Shown here one piece after another: positions 52,568-61,914 of a DNA stretch of 64,000 nucleotides. The DNA is from Bacteroidales bacterium UBA4116. GTDB taxonomy: Bacteria > Bacteroidota > Bacteroidia > Bacteroidales > Tannerellaceae. Every line of letters begins with the position of its first letter. The first letter of the stretch is position 1. The notes under the pieces were generated by a model. The model ran no database searches. It saw nothing but the letters and a program-made list of their open reading frames with translations, and was not told where the DNA came from. Made by a program: the position numbers and the translations under genes. The stretch lies in the NCBI GenBank assembly GCA_002381645.1, contig DFXE01000015.1, positions 105,003-169,002 on the forward strand, read 5' to 3'.

Positions 52568-53251
52568 TTAAACACTGGTAGATAAACCACCTACTAAAGC
52601 AAATGCAAAAACATAGATTATCAAAGCTATTCCTATCATTTTGCCACGAACAGGTGAATAAACATTCATTGTAGACACATCTTCATCCTTCGAATGATTC
52701 TTTTTATAAATCAGGTAAAATAAATAGATAAGATATCCAATACCAACTCCTGCCAATGCTCCGGCAATGATGTCTGAAATAAAATGCATACCAAGATATA
52801 TACGGGAATATCCCATTACAAATGCCCATATGAAAATCACAATTGAATAGATCCGGCTACGAAAAAGCATGGCAGTAAACATTGCCATACCAAAAGTAGT
52901 TGCTGAGTGACCGGACACAAAACCATAAGGTTCAGTTATGACCTTATATAAGGTACGAACCTCTTCCATAAAAGAAGGATGAAAGACAGGGCGTGGCCTT
53001 ACAAATAACGGTTTAGTAATAAATGATGAAAAAACCATACATAAAATGGCAACTATAAGAATAGAGAACAGTACAGGAAGCCAATTCTTTTTTTCCGTCT
53101 TATACATAAGCATAAAACAAAAAAAGACAATAAAAGGCAACCATACATATATACCGGAATACAGCCACATCACCCGATCCCAAAATAGCGAATGCGAACT
53201 ATTGATCAGGAAGAAAAGAGATCTTTCAAATTCTAACAACTTTTCCAGCAT
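52568..53251 (-). CDS. PAP2-family membrane phosphatase
   Basis: A 227-residue membrane protein with PAP2 motifs KPLFVRPRP (KxxxxxxRP), SGHSATTF (PSGH type) and SRIYLGMHFISD (SRxxxxxHxxxD). Five or six hydrophobic segments are visible. Substrates of the family include phosphatidic acid and undecaprenyl pyrophosphate, so a role in lipid or carrier recycling is likely. Directly downstream of prfB with no gap. Confidence 0.9.
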   Translation of the reverse strand: MLEKLLEFERSLFFLINSSHSLFWDRVMWLYSGIYVWLPFIVFFCFMLMYKTEKKNWLPVLFSILIVAILCMVFSSFITKPLFVRPRPVFHPSFMEEVRTLYKVITEPYGFVSGHSATTFGMAMFTAMLFRSRIYSIVIFIWAFVMGYSRIYLGMHFISDIIAGALAGVGIGYLIYLFYLIYKKNHSKDEDVSTMNVYSPVRGKMIGIALIIYVFAFALVGGLSTSV

Positions 53252-54377
53252 TTATCTTTCCGAAGCTTCCTCCCCGGCAAATTCCATTAAATACGCTTTA
53301 ATAAAACCATCGATTTTACCATCCATAACACCATTAACATCAGATGTTTGATAATTGGTACGATGATCTTTTACACGTCGGTCATCGAATACATAACTAC
53401 GGATTTGGGATCCCCATTCAATCTTCTTTTTTCCAGCTTCAATTTTTTGTTGTTCAGCCATTCGCTTCTGTAATGCAATATCGTATAGCATGGAACGTAA
53501 TAAACGCATAGCATTTTCACGGTTGCCTAATTGTGAACGGCTTTCGGTATTTTCAATCAGAATCTCACGGCTTTCTCCCGTATCAGGATCCTTATAATTA
53601 TAACGTAAACGAACACCAGTTTCTACTTTATTTACATTCTGTCCACCCGCACCCCCTGAACGGAAGGTATCCCAGGTATAATCACCGGGATTAATTTCAA
53701 TTTCAATTGAGTCATCCACTAATGGCGTAACAAAAACAGAAGCAAAAGAAGTCATACGCTTACCCTGGGCATTATAAGGAGACACCCTCACTAACCGGTG
53801 CACTCCATTCTCACCTTTCAGATAACCATAGGCATAATCGCCCTCAATCTGCATCGTAACAGATTTTATTCCTGCCTCATCACCTTCTTGAAGATTATTA
53901 ATCGTGATCTTATAATTATTTGCTTCGGCCCAACGCATATACATACGCATCAACATAGATGCCCAATCCTGACTTTCCGTACCGCCAGCACCGGAATTAA
54001 TTTTTAAGATGCAACCCAATTGGTCCGCCTCCTGGCGGAGCATATTACGAAACTCAAGGTTTTCAACTGCGGATAAGGCTTTTCTATAGGTCTCATCAAC
54101 TTCTTCTTCAGAAGTTATACCTTCCTTTGCATATTCATAAGCTAATTCAAGTTCCTCAGAAGCCGCTTGAACTTCGTTATACAATTCGATCCATTTCTTC
54201 AATTCACGAACCACCTTCATCTGAGCTTCAGCCCGTTTGGCATCTTCCCAAAAAGAAGGATCCTGCGTACGGAGCTCCTCTTCCTCTAATTGGATAATCT
54301 TATTATCGATGTCAAAGATACCCCCTCAGCGCTTTCTCGCGCTCCAACACGTCATGTAGCTGGTCTGATGTAATCAT
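53252..54377 (-). CDS. prfB: Peptide chain release factor 2 (programmed +1 frameshift)
   Basis: Releases proteins at UGA and UAA. The gene is read in two parts: 54377-54315 (21 codons), then after skipping T54314, 54313-53252, giving 374 residues. The junction CTT-TGA-C with AGGGGG just upstream is the classic self-regulating RF2 shift: scarce RF2 lets the ribosome pause at UGA and slip forward. The peptidyl-release motif GGQ is in SGGAGGQNVNK, and the codon-reading tripeptide is SPY (RVSPYNAQ) in place of SPF. Taking a downstream ATG (54220) would drop about 52 residues and is wrong. Confidence 0.95.
54311..54328 (-). promoter_or_regulatory. prfB frameshift signal
   Basis: Reverse strand: AGG-GGG-TAT-CTT-TGA-C. 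The in-frame UGA is at 54314-54312; AGGGGG acts as an internal Shine-Dalgarno-like stimulator three bases before the CTT slip codon. Matches the known prfB element in detail. Confidence 0.93.
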
Positions 54378-54470
54378 ATTTATTTAATTTTGAGTACAAA
54401 AATAAATATTCTAGTCGAAGATGAAAATCCAAATTCAAATTAGTTCAAAATATTCACTGATTAATATATG

Positions 54471-56279
54471 TTATTCTTTGTACATCATATCTATTTCATG
54501 TGCATATTTCTCAAGAATAACAGATCTCCGTAGTTTTAAAGTGTCGGTCAACTCTCGTCCTTCCATAGTAAAAGGTTCTTTCAGTAAAATAAATTTTTTA
54601 ATTTTCTCGTAAGAAGCAAGATTTTTCTGATTCTCTTCAACATGCGATTCTATTAAACGAATTATATCTGGATTATCCGTTAATTCTTCTGGTGCACTAT
54701 ATAGTATATTTTTACGTTTTGCGTAATCCAACAAAGCATCGAAATCCGGAACAATTAATGCCCCAACAAACTTTCGCTTATCGCCAATTACAGCTATTTG
54801 TGATATAAACTTATCATTTGACATAAGCATTTCAATTGCTTGGGGAGCTATATACTTTCCGTTGGATGTTTTATAGAGGTCCTTGATACGTTCTGTAAAA
54901 TAAAGGACATTTCCCTCCAAGCGTCCGGCATCACCCGTCCGGAAATACCCGTCATCCGTAAACGCTTTTTCATCTTCTTCAGGTTTATTGTAATAACCAC
55001 ATGTCACCGTTTTTCCCTTAACTAATATTTCATTGTTAGATGGCTCTATTTTCACATGTACATCCGGCATAATAGTCCCGATCGACCCGATAACAAATCC
55101 CTCCATAGGACAGAATGAAACAGTTGCTGTAGTTTCGCTTAAACCATATCCATATACGATAGGAATATTAACCGATTGAAGAAATATATTTACTTCATCT
55201 GACAAAGGCGCTCCGGCAACCGGAAATATTTTACCTTTCTCAATACCTAACACTTTTTTCAGAAGAGCAAAAATAGTTTTATTATAAAATTTGAACTTAA
55301 TCTTCAACGCAAAAGGAGGTTTTAACCCTTTATTTTTATAATCCAGATTGTAAGCATGTCCGGTTTCAACAGCATCAAGCGCCAAAGTTCTTAAAAATCC
55401 GGGAAAACCATTTATTTTATCTTGGACACCCACATATACCTTTTCCCAAAAACGAGGTACGTTACACATCATGGTAGGATGCACTTCAACCAATGTTTCC
55501 TGAATTTTTTTTGGATCACGGTTGATTGCCACTTTCGAACCACAGGTTAAACAAAGGTAAGTCCAGGCTTTCTCAAATATATGCGTTAATGGCAAAAAAC
55601 ACATGGATGTTTCTTTGTCCGTGATCACCGGTAGACGGATTTGATGAATGCGCATAACTTCGATAAAACTTGAATGCCGCAACATAACACCCTTGGAATT
55701 GCCGGTTGTTCCGGACGTATAAATAATAGTAGCCAAATCATCGGGAGATGCCTCCTTCATCCGAACTTTCACAGTAGTTTCAGCATGAGCATTATCACCT
55801 AACCGCTGAAAATCATCAAAATAGATAGAGGTTTTATCTTCAGGATTCAGTTTTACTTTCGGATCGAAAACAATTATACGTTTAAGTATTTCAGAACCTT
55901 TCTGAACAATAAAAGCATTATTATACTGAAGTTGTTCACCTACAAAAAGAGTATTAATATTTGCATCATTAATAATATACTCAACCTGTGCAGGCGAACT
56001 GGTAGCATACATTGGAACAGGCACTGCGCGGTTGGCATACCCGGCAAAATCCGTAATAAGACATTGTGGCATATTTTGCGAATATATACCGAAATTATCA
56101 TGTTCCACAATACCAAACTCAGCCATTGCTTTTGCTGTTAACATAATAGATTCGGAAAAATCACGCCACGAGATCTTCTGCCATTTCCCAGTTTCTTCAT
56201 TACGATGTTTAAGCGCAGTACGTGTACCGTATTTATTTGCCTGAATATGGATTAATTCAGCAAAGTGGTAAGTGACCAT
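54471..56279 (-). CDS. Long-chain acyl-CoA synthetase (AMP-binding)
   Basis: A 602-residue adenylate-forming enzyme that activates fatty acids to acyl-CoA via acyl-AMP. The P-loop-like motif YTSGTTGNSKG is near residue 188, followed by FLPLTHIFEK, YGLSETTA, the adenylate motif GYFRTGDAGRLEG and the C-terminal hinge ERIKDLYKTSNGKY with the catalytic lysine. Resembles the FadD15/ACSL type. Stands alone between prfB and the PatB-like gene. Confidence 0.92.
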   Translation of the reverse strand: MVTYHFAELIHIQANKYGTRTALKHRNEETGKWQKISWRDFSESIMLTAKAMAEFGIVEHDNFGIYSQNMPQCLITDFAGYANRAVPVPMYATSSPAQVEYIINDANINTLFVGEQLQYNNAFIVQKGSEILKRIIVFDPKVKLNPEDKTSIYFDDFQRLGDNAHAETTVKVRMKEASPDDLATIIYTSGTTGNSKGVMLRHSSFIEVMRIHQIRLPVITDKETSMCFLPLTHIFEKAWTYLCLTCGSKVAINRDPKKIQETLVEVHPTMMCNVPRFWEKVYVGVQDKINGFPGFLRTLALDAVETGHAYNLDYKNKGLKPPFALKIKFKFYNKTIFALLKKVLGIEKGKIFPVAGAPLSDEVNIFLQSVNIPIVYGYGLSETTATVSFCPMEGFVIGSIGTIMPDVHVKIEPSNNEILVKGKTVTCGYYNKPEEDEKAFTDDGYFRTGDAGRLEGNVLYFTERIKDLYKTSNGKYIAPQAIEMLMSNDKFISQIAVIGDKRKFVGALIVPDFDALLDYAKRKNILYSAPEELTDNPDIIRLIESHVEENQKNLASYEKIKKFILLKEPFTMEGRELTDTLKLRRSVILEKYAHEIDMMYKE

Positions 56280-56469
56280 AATAATTGAATTTGCATTTAT
56301 ATTGATGTTGCAAATGTAATTTATTCAATTGTATTGAACATTATAAGACTTTATTTTTTTACACACATCGAGCACTTTTGTGCAACATTTCCCTATTTCA
56401 GTAAAGTCTTGCATTTATCCATTAACACGCTTTACACGTTAAAAATATCATTATACAACTTCTAAAATG

Positions 56470-56477
56470 TATCTTTG
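56470..56477 (+). promoter_or_regulatory. -7 promoter box of the PatB-like gene
   Basis: TATCTTTG matches TAnnTTTG and lies 28 bp before the ATG at 56506. Confidence 0.45.
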
Positions 56478-56505
56478 GAATCTGAAAATATAAGATAAAT
56501 GAAAA

Positions 56506-57681
56506 ATGAAACAGTATAATTTTGATGAAATAGTAGACAGGCATGGCACAAACAGTGTTAAGGTTGCTCAGTTAAACGATCGTTTCGGACGCAACGATCT
56601 TATACCGCTTTGGGTAGCTGATATGGATTTTCGCACACCCGATTTCATTCTTGATGCTATCAGGAAACGTTGTGATCATGACATATTCGGTTATACATTT
56701 GCATCAGAAGAGTATTATAACAGCATCATCAATTGGGTGGATTATAAGCATAAATGGAAAATCGAGAAAGAATGGATAAGCTATATTCCGGGAATTGTAA
56801 AAGGAATCGGATTTGTAATTGATTGCTTCACGCAACCGGGAGATAAAGTAATTATTCAGCCACCGGTATACCATCCTTTTCGTTTAGTACCGGAGGCTAT
56901 GCAACGTGAAGTGATTAATAATCCGTTGAAACTCGTAGACGGAATTTATGAAATGGACTTTGAACAGCTTGAGTCCGTTATCGATAAAAAATGCAAAATC
57001 CTTATTCTTTGCAGTCCGCATAATCCCGGCGGAATCGTATGGAGTAAAGAAACACTGGCTCGGCTTGCTGACATTTGCATAAAGCATAACATTCTTATCA
57101 TTGCCGATGAAATCCATTCGGAACTGGTATATCCGCAATTTAAACATTATCCATTTCCTACAGTATCCGAAAACGCATTATCTTGTAGTATCACGTTCAT
57201 GGCTCCAAGTAAAACATTCAATATTGCAGGTATTGTTACTTCTTTCGCCATTATACCAAATCAAAAGATCCGTATGAAGTTTTATTCATATCTGAATGCC
57301 AGGGAATTAGGAGATGGGACGATTTTTGCTTATGAAGCGACAAAAGCGGCTTATACATATGGTGCCGAATGGTTGCAGCAAATGCGCACATATGTAATGG
57401 AAAATGTGGATTATGTTACAGGTTTTATCGAAACCAATATTCCTTCGATAAAAGTTTACAAACCACAGGCATCCTTTCTGATGTGGCTCAATTGTACCGG
57501 ATTGAAACTTAAGCAGGAAGATTTAGTAAAATTCTTTATCGAAAAAGCAGGTTTAGCATTAAACGATGGAGCTATATTCGGGTCTGGTGGAGAAGGATAT
57601 ATGCGTTTAAATATCGGATGTCCTCAATCTGTACTTAAGCAAGCATTGATCGCACTAAAAAGGGCTGTAGATACAAAATAA
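56506..57681 (+). CDS. MalY/PatB-type PLP-dependent C-S lyase
   Basis: A 391-residue fold-type I PLP enzyme, probably a cystathionine beta-lyase or cysteine-S-conjugate lyase. N terminus shows the MalY/PatB pattern NSVKVAQLNDRFGRNDLIPLW then VADMDFRTP. The PLP aspartate is in ADEIHSEL, the Schiff-base lysine in MAPSKTFNIAG (near 236) and the carboxylate-binding arginine in GYMRLNIGCP. An earlier ATG at 56499 is in another frame and ends after six codons. Confidence 0.88.
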   Translation: MKQYNFDEIVDRHGTNSVKVAQLNDRFGRNDLIPLWVADMDFRTPDFILDAIRKRCDHDIFGYTFASEEYYNSIINWVDYKHKWKIEKEWISYIPGIVKGIGFVIDCFTQPGDKVIIQPPVYHPFRLVPEAMQREVINNPLKLVDGIYEMDFEQLESVIDKKCKILILCSPHNPGGIVWSKETLARLADICIKHNILIIADEIHSELVYPQFKHYPFPTVSENALSCSITFMAPSKTFNIAGIVTSFAIIPNQKIRMKFYSYLNARELGDGTIFAYEATKAAYTYGAEWLQQMRTYVMENVDYVTGFIETNIPSIKVYKPQASFLMWLNCTGLKLKQEDLVKFFIEKAGLALNDGAIFGSGGEGYMRLNIGCPQSVLKQALIALKRAVDTK

Positions 57682-57686
57682 TTGTC

Positions 57687-57694
57687 TATCTTTG
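57687..57694 (+). promoter_or_regulatory. -7 promoter box of the SlyD-like gene
   Basis: TATCTTTG, an exact TAnnTTTG match, begins 5 bp after the PatB-like stop codon and 43 bp before the ATG at 57730. Confidence 0.4.
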
Positions 57695-57729
57695 CAAACA
57701 TTAAGTACTTAAAAAAATAAGATTAAAAA

Positions 57730-58284
57730 ATGAAAGTTACATCAAACAAGTTCGTTTCGGTTACATATGATCTGAACGTAGGCGAAGGCGATGATCGTGA
57801 ATTAATGGAAAGAGCAACAACCGAAGTTCCTTTGAATTTCATTTTCGGAACAGGTATGATGCTTCCCGCTTTCGAAAATGCGTTACAGGGACTAAAGGTA
57901 GGCGATTCGTTCAACTTTACTATATCTCCTTCCGATGCATATGGTGATTACAATGAAGAAAATAAACTCGAACTGCCCAAAAATATTTTTGAAGTTGACG
58001 GCAAGTTTGATTCTGATATGATACAGGAAGGTAAAACCGTTCCGATGATGGATTCTAACGGAAACCGCCTTAACGGATCAGTAATGGAAGTAAAAGAAGA
58101 TTTTGTCCTTATGGATTTCAATCATCCGCTGGCTGGAGAAACATTGCATTTTTCGGGTGAAATTATTGACGTACATGATCCTACAGCCGAAGAAATTGCA
58201 GCCATGTCATCTCCGGGGGGATGCGATTGCGGTTGTGGAGACGATGGTTGTGGTGATGGTGGTTGCAGTGGTTGCGGGCATTAA
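57730..58284 (+). CDS. SlyD-like FKBP peptidyl-prolyl isomerase with Cys-rich tail
   Basis: A 184-residue FKBP-type isomerase and chaperone. The split FKBP domain surrounds an IF (insert-in-flap) region: VSVTYDLNVGEGDD, LNFIFGTGMMLPAFENALQGL, then DSNGNRLNG and DFNHPLAGETLHFSGEI. The last 25 residues hold eight cysteines in glycine-rich CxC and CxxC groups plus a terminal histidine, like the metal-binding tail of E. coli SlyD, which delivers nickel. Three bp before aroC, with which it may be cotranscribed. Confidence 0.9.
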   Translation: MKVTSNKFVSVTYDLNVGEGDDRELMERATTEVPLNFIFGTGMMLPAFENALQGLKVGDSFNFTISPSDAYGDYNEENKLELPKNIFEVDGKFDSDMIQEGKTVPMMDSNGNRLNGSVMEVKEDFVLMDFNHPLAGETLHFSGEIIDVHDPTAEEIAAMSSPGGCDCGCGDDGCGDGGCSGCGH

Positions 58285-58287
58285 CAT

Positions 58288-59364
58288 ATGAATTCTTTTG
58301 GGAATATATTCCGGTTAACGTCATTCGGAGAATCACACGGACCCGGCATAGGTGGAGTAATTGATGGTTGCCCGGCAGGAATTGAACTGGACTTGGATTT
58401 TATACAGCACGAATTAGACCGGCGTAAGCCCGGGCAATCTAAGCTTACCACTCCCCGAAAAGAAAACGATTCCGTCCAGTTTTTATCAGGTATATTTGAA
58501 GGCAAGACCACCGGTACTCCAATAGGTTTTATGGTATGGAATAACAATCAGCATTCATCAGATTATGATAATATGAAAAATGTGTTCCGTCCTTCGCATG
58601 CTGATTATACTTACAAAAAAAAATATGGTATCCGTGATCATCGCGGCGGCGGACGTTCTTCGGCTCGTGAAACAATTGCGCGATGCGTGGGCGGTGCTAT
58701 TGCTAAACTTGCGCTCCGTCGATATAATATGTCCGTACAAGCTTTCACCTCGCAAGTAGGGGATATCAAACTCGACAAAACATATAAAGAATATGATTTA
58801 GACGTAACGGAAAATACATTTGTACGTTGCCCCGACCCCATAAAAGCTGCCGAAATGGAAAACCTCATTATGGATGTCAAATCCCAAGGAGACACTATAG
58901 GCGGGGTAATTACATGTGTGGCAAAAGGTGTTCCTGCCGGATTGGGAGAGCCCGTTTTCGGTAAACTACACGCCGCGTTGGGGCATGCGATGCTGACTAT
59001 TAATGCCGTAAAAGGATTTGAATACGGGGATGGCTTTGAAGCACCCCTTTTTAAGGGTTCTGAACATAACGACCGTTTTTTTAACGACAGGGGCGAGATA
59101 AATACCCACACCAATTATTCAGGAGGTATCCAAGGGGGAATCTCAAATGGAAAGGATATCTATTTTCGGGTAGCATTTAAGTCCGTTGCAACCATATTGA
59201 TGGAACAAGAAACAGTAACTATTGATGGCGAAGAGACTATTTTAACGGCAAGAGGCCGGCATGACGCTTGTGTCCTACCCCGCGCAGTTCCCATTGTAGA
59301 AGCAATGACTGCAATGACTTTATTAGATTATTTACTTTTACAAAAAAGCAGACAATTTCTTTAA
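58288..59364 (+). CDS. aroC: Chorismate synthase
   Basis: Converts EPSP to chorismate using reduced FMN, the last step of the shikimate pathway. Family signatures are GESHGPGIGGVIDGCPAG at the N terminus, RPSHADYTYKKKYGIRDHRGGGR-type block (FRPSHADYTY, RDHRGGGRSSARET) and GGIQGGISNGKDI. At 358 residues it is full length. Starts 3 bp after the SlyD-like gene. Confidence 0.97.
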   Translation: MNSFGNIFRLTSFGESHGPGIGGVIDGCPAGIELDLDFIQHELDRRKPGQSKLTTPRKENDSVQFLSGIFEGKTTGTPIGFMVWNNNQHSSDYDNMKNVFRPSHADYTYKKKYGIRDHRGGGRSSARETIARCVGGAIAKLALRRYNMSVQAFTSQVGDIKLDKTYKEYDLDVTENTFVRCPDPIKAAEMENLIMDVKSQGDTIGGVITCVAKGVPAGLGEPVFGKLHAALGHAMLTINAVKGFEYGDGFEAPLFKGSEHNDRFFNDRGEINTHTNYSGGIQGGISNGKDIYFRVAFKSVATILMEQETVTIDGEETILTARGRHDACVLPRAVPIVEAMTAMTLLDYLLLQKSRQFL

Positions 59365-59462
59365 ATCACATTGTCTCTGAAAGTTTTCAACAAATCCGGC
59401 CACTTATCAACAGGCAAGGTATAGTTTTATACCAATTAAATGGCAATTATTTATTTAATGTT

Positions 59463-59470
59463 TAGTTTTG
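59463..59470 (+). promoter_or_regulatory. parA promoter -7 box
   Basis: TAGTTTTG, an exact TAnnTTTG match, with ATGG (one base from TTGG) 19 bp upstream at 59440-59443. The parA ATG is 24 bp downstream. Confidence 0.5.
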
Positions 59471-59494
59471 CATAAGAATTAGTATTTGAACAAA

Positions 59495-60259
59495 ATGGGA
59501 AAAATTATTGCAATAGCAAACCAAAAAGGCGGCGTAGGAAAAACAACTACAACTATTAATCTTGCCGCATCACTGGCTGTTCTCGAAAAAAAAGTATTAG
59601 TGGTAGATGCAGATCCACAAGCAAATGCATCATCAGGATTAAGTGTAGATATCCGCAATGTTAAACTATCCATTTATGAATGCCTGGTAAACGGCGAAGA
59701 TGCGAAACAAGCCATTGTACCTACGGAAGTTGAAAGGCTTGACATTATTCCTTCTCACATCGACCTGGTAGGTGCTGAAATCGAAATGCTCAATATGGAC
59801 GATCGCGAGCAAATACTTAAGCGGGTGTTAGTCCCCCTTAAAGAATTTTACGACTATATACTGATTGATTGCTCTCCATCGCTTGGCCTTATCACAGTGA
59901 ATGCGCTTACTGCTGCCGATTCAGTAATGATCCCGGTTCAATGCGAATATTTTGCTCTCGAGGGAATAAGCAAACTACTCAATACTATAAAGATCATAAA
60001 ATCGAAGCTGAACCCTTCGTTGGAGATCGAAGGATTCCTTCTTACCATGTACGATTCACGGCTTCGCCTAGCAAACCAGATATATGAGGAAGTGAAACGT
60101 CCGTTCCGCGATTTGGTATTCACCACTGTGATTCAACGGAATATAAAATTAAGCGAAGCCTCCAGCTATGGGAAACCGGCTCTTTTATATGATGCAGAAT
60201 CAAAGGGATCGATAAATCATATTCAATTAGCTCAGGAATTAATCGAAAAGAACAAGTAA
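59495..60259 (+). CDS. parA: Chromosome-partitioning ATPase ParA (Soj)
   Basis: A 254-residue ParA/Soj ATPase that segregates the replication origin with ParB. The deviant Walker A KGGVGKTT is at residues 11-18, then VVDADPQANASSGL and DCSPSLGLITVNAL (Walker B). The ATG at 59495 (MGKIIAIANQ) is preferred over an in-frame TTG three codons earlier. First gene of parA-parB-DUF5683-mltD-rsh, a conserved Bacteroidales cluster. Confidence 0.95.
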   Translation: MGKIIAIANQKGGVGKTTTTINLAASLAVLEKKVLVVDADPQANASSGLSVDIRNVKLSIYECLVNGEDAKQAIVPTEVERLDIIPSHIDLVGAEIEMLNMDDREQILKRVLVPLKEFYDYILIDCSPSLGLITVNALTAADSVMIPVQCEYFALEGISKLLNTIKIIKSKLNPSLEIEGFLLTMYDSRLRLANQIYEEVKRPFRDLVFTTVIQRNIKLSEASSYGKPALLYDAESKGSINHIQLAQELIEKNK

Positions 60260-60261
60260 CA

Positions 60262-61152
60262 ATGGCAGTAGGTAAAAAATCTCCACTGGGTCGTGGACTG
60301 GACGCATTAATTACGATGGATGATCTCAAAACAAGCGGTTCATCTTCCATAAGCGAAATAGAATTAAGTAAAATCCAACCGAATCCCGAACAGCCCCGCT
60401 CGGTTTTCGAAGAAGAAACATTGGAAGAACTGACTACTTCTATCCGGGCATTAGGTATTATACAACCTATCACATTAAAAGAAATCTCTACCGACCGTTA
60501 CATGATCATCTCCGGCGAACGACGTTACCGGGCTTCTTTGAGAGCCGGGCTTGAGCGTATCCCCGCTTATATTAAAACTGCAGATGATGAAAATGTAGTA
60601 GAAATGGCGCTGATCGAAAATATCCAGCGTGAAGACCTGAATTCCATTGAAATTGCTTTAGCTTATCATAAACTGATAGACACCTATAACCTTACCCAGG
60701 AAAAATTAAGTGAACGTGTGGGTAAAAAACGGACAACAATTGCCAATTATCTTCGGTTATTAAAATTACCTGCCGAAATTCAGATGAGTCTGAAAAATAA
60801 GAAAATTGATATGGGACATGCCCGTGCATTAATTCCGGTGGAAGACCCTGAGGTACAATTGGCTTTGCATGAACAGATTCTCTCCGAAGGACTTTCCGTC
60901 CGTACAGTGGAAGAACTTGTCAGGGACAATGCGGCGGGAAACGAAACCCCACAAAAGAAAGAAAACAAAAAAGAAGCGCGTAAACCGATGCTTCCCGAAG
61001 AATATAAGTTACTAAAAGACCATTTGTCGCATTTCTTCAACACAAAGGTACAACTTACATATAATGAGAACGGAAAAGGAAAAATCTCAATTCCTTTCGC
61101 TTCCGAAGAAGAACTGGAGAGGCTGATAGGTATGTTTGATAAGTTAAGATAA
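60262..61152 (+). CDS. parB: Chromosome-partitioning protein ParB (Spo0J)
   Basis: A 296-residue ParB that binds parS, loads CTP and recruits ParA. N-terminal basic start GKKSPLGRGLDALI; ParB/Srx domain with IQPNPEQPRSVFEEETLEEL and the CTP-binding motif SGERRYRASLRAGL; ENIQREDLN; then an HTH (LSERVGKKRTTIANYLRLLKL). The C terminus is the dimer domain. Two bp after parA. No parS site was identified by eye. Confidence 0.95.
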   Translation: MAVGKKSPLGRGLDALITMDDLKTSGSSSISEIELSKIQPNPEQPRSVFEEETLEELTTSIRALGIIQPITLKEISTDRYMIISGERRYRASLRAGLERIPAYIKTADDENVVEMALIENIQREDLNSIEIALAYHKLIDTYNLTQEKLSERVGKKRTTIANYLRLLKLPAEIQMSLKNKKIDMGHARALIPVEDPEVQLALHEQILSEGLSVRTVEELVRDNAAGNETPQKKENKKEARKPMLPEEYKLLKDHLSHFFNTKVQLTYNENGKGKISIPFASEEELERLIGMFDKLR

Positions 61153-61163
61153 AACAAATGTGA

Positions 61164-61913
61164 ATGGTCCGGTTGAATATAGAGATAACTAGCATACTGC
61201 TTTTAACCCTTTGTTTCCTGAGTTTTTCCGGTAAAATAAAAGCTCAGGAAATTATTGAGGATTTAAGCATGGATACAGTTCTCGTTATGCCCCCAGACTC
61301 ACTGACCGAAGCAGTAATAATTGCCGCCGATTCGGCATTCGTTTCCTTACCGGAAGTTCCCAAAGCGGCATTTAAGCCCAATTCCACAAAAGCCATTTTA
61401 TTTGGCCTCATTCCCGGAATGGGACAAATATATAATCGGAAATACTGGAAATTACCTCTTGTTTACGGAGGGTTTATGGGATTTATGTATGCCATAACCT
61501 GGAACAATAAAAATTATCAGGACTATTGGGGGGCATACCGGTCGATAATGCAGGATGCCAATGCGTTCAATAAATTAATAGAAGAGGCGGAAAACCCGGA
61601 TCAAGTTCAATATAACTTTAGCGAAGATTGGACAATTTGGGTGGTTCCCGGTACAGAAAGAACCCAGGTAAATGATAAAAATCTTCAAGACCAGTTCAGA
61701 AGACGAAAAGATTATTTTCGCCGATATCGGGATTTAAGTATTATATTAGCAGTCGGCTTTTATGCGATCACGTTAATTGATGCATATGTAGATGCCGAAT
61801 TGTTTGACTTTGATATTTCACCGGATCTCTCCATGAGGGTTGAGCCGGTATACTCGCCGCAAACCCGTTACAGTTCGCGGACTATTGGATTAAATTGCAG
61901 CATAACATTCTAA
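61164..61913 (+). CDS. DUF5683 membrane-associated protein
   Basis: A 249-residue protein with a signal peptide (ITSILLLTLCFLSFSGKIKA) and the DUF5683 core KAILFGLIPGMGQIYNRKYW, a glycine-rich motif, plus two hydrophobic segments (PLVYGGFMGFMYAITW and LSIILAVGFYAITLIDAYVDA). Function unknown, but it is regularly found between parB and mltD in Bacteroidales. Stop and next start are 1 bp apart. Confidence 0.83.
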   Translation: MVRLNIEITSILLLTLCFLSFSGKIKAQEIIEDLSMDTVLVMPPDSLTEAVIIAADSAFVSLPEVPKAAFKPNSTKAILFGLIPGMGQIYNRKYWKLPLVYGGFMGFMYAITWNNKNYQDYWGAYRSIMQDANAFNKLIEEAENPDQVQYNFSEDWTIWVVPGTERTQVNDKNLQDQFRRRKDYFRRYRDLSIILAVGFYAITLIDAYVDAELFDFDISPDLSMRVEPVYSPQTRYSSRTIGLNCSITF

Positions 61914-61914
61914 G

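Noticed and set aside
54218..54220. ATG at 54220 as the prfB start
   Set aside because: It would drop the conserved N-terminal domain; the upstream frame with the programmed shift gives the normal RF2 length.
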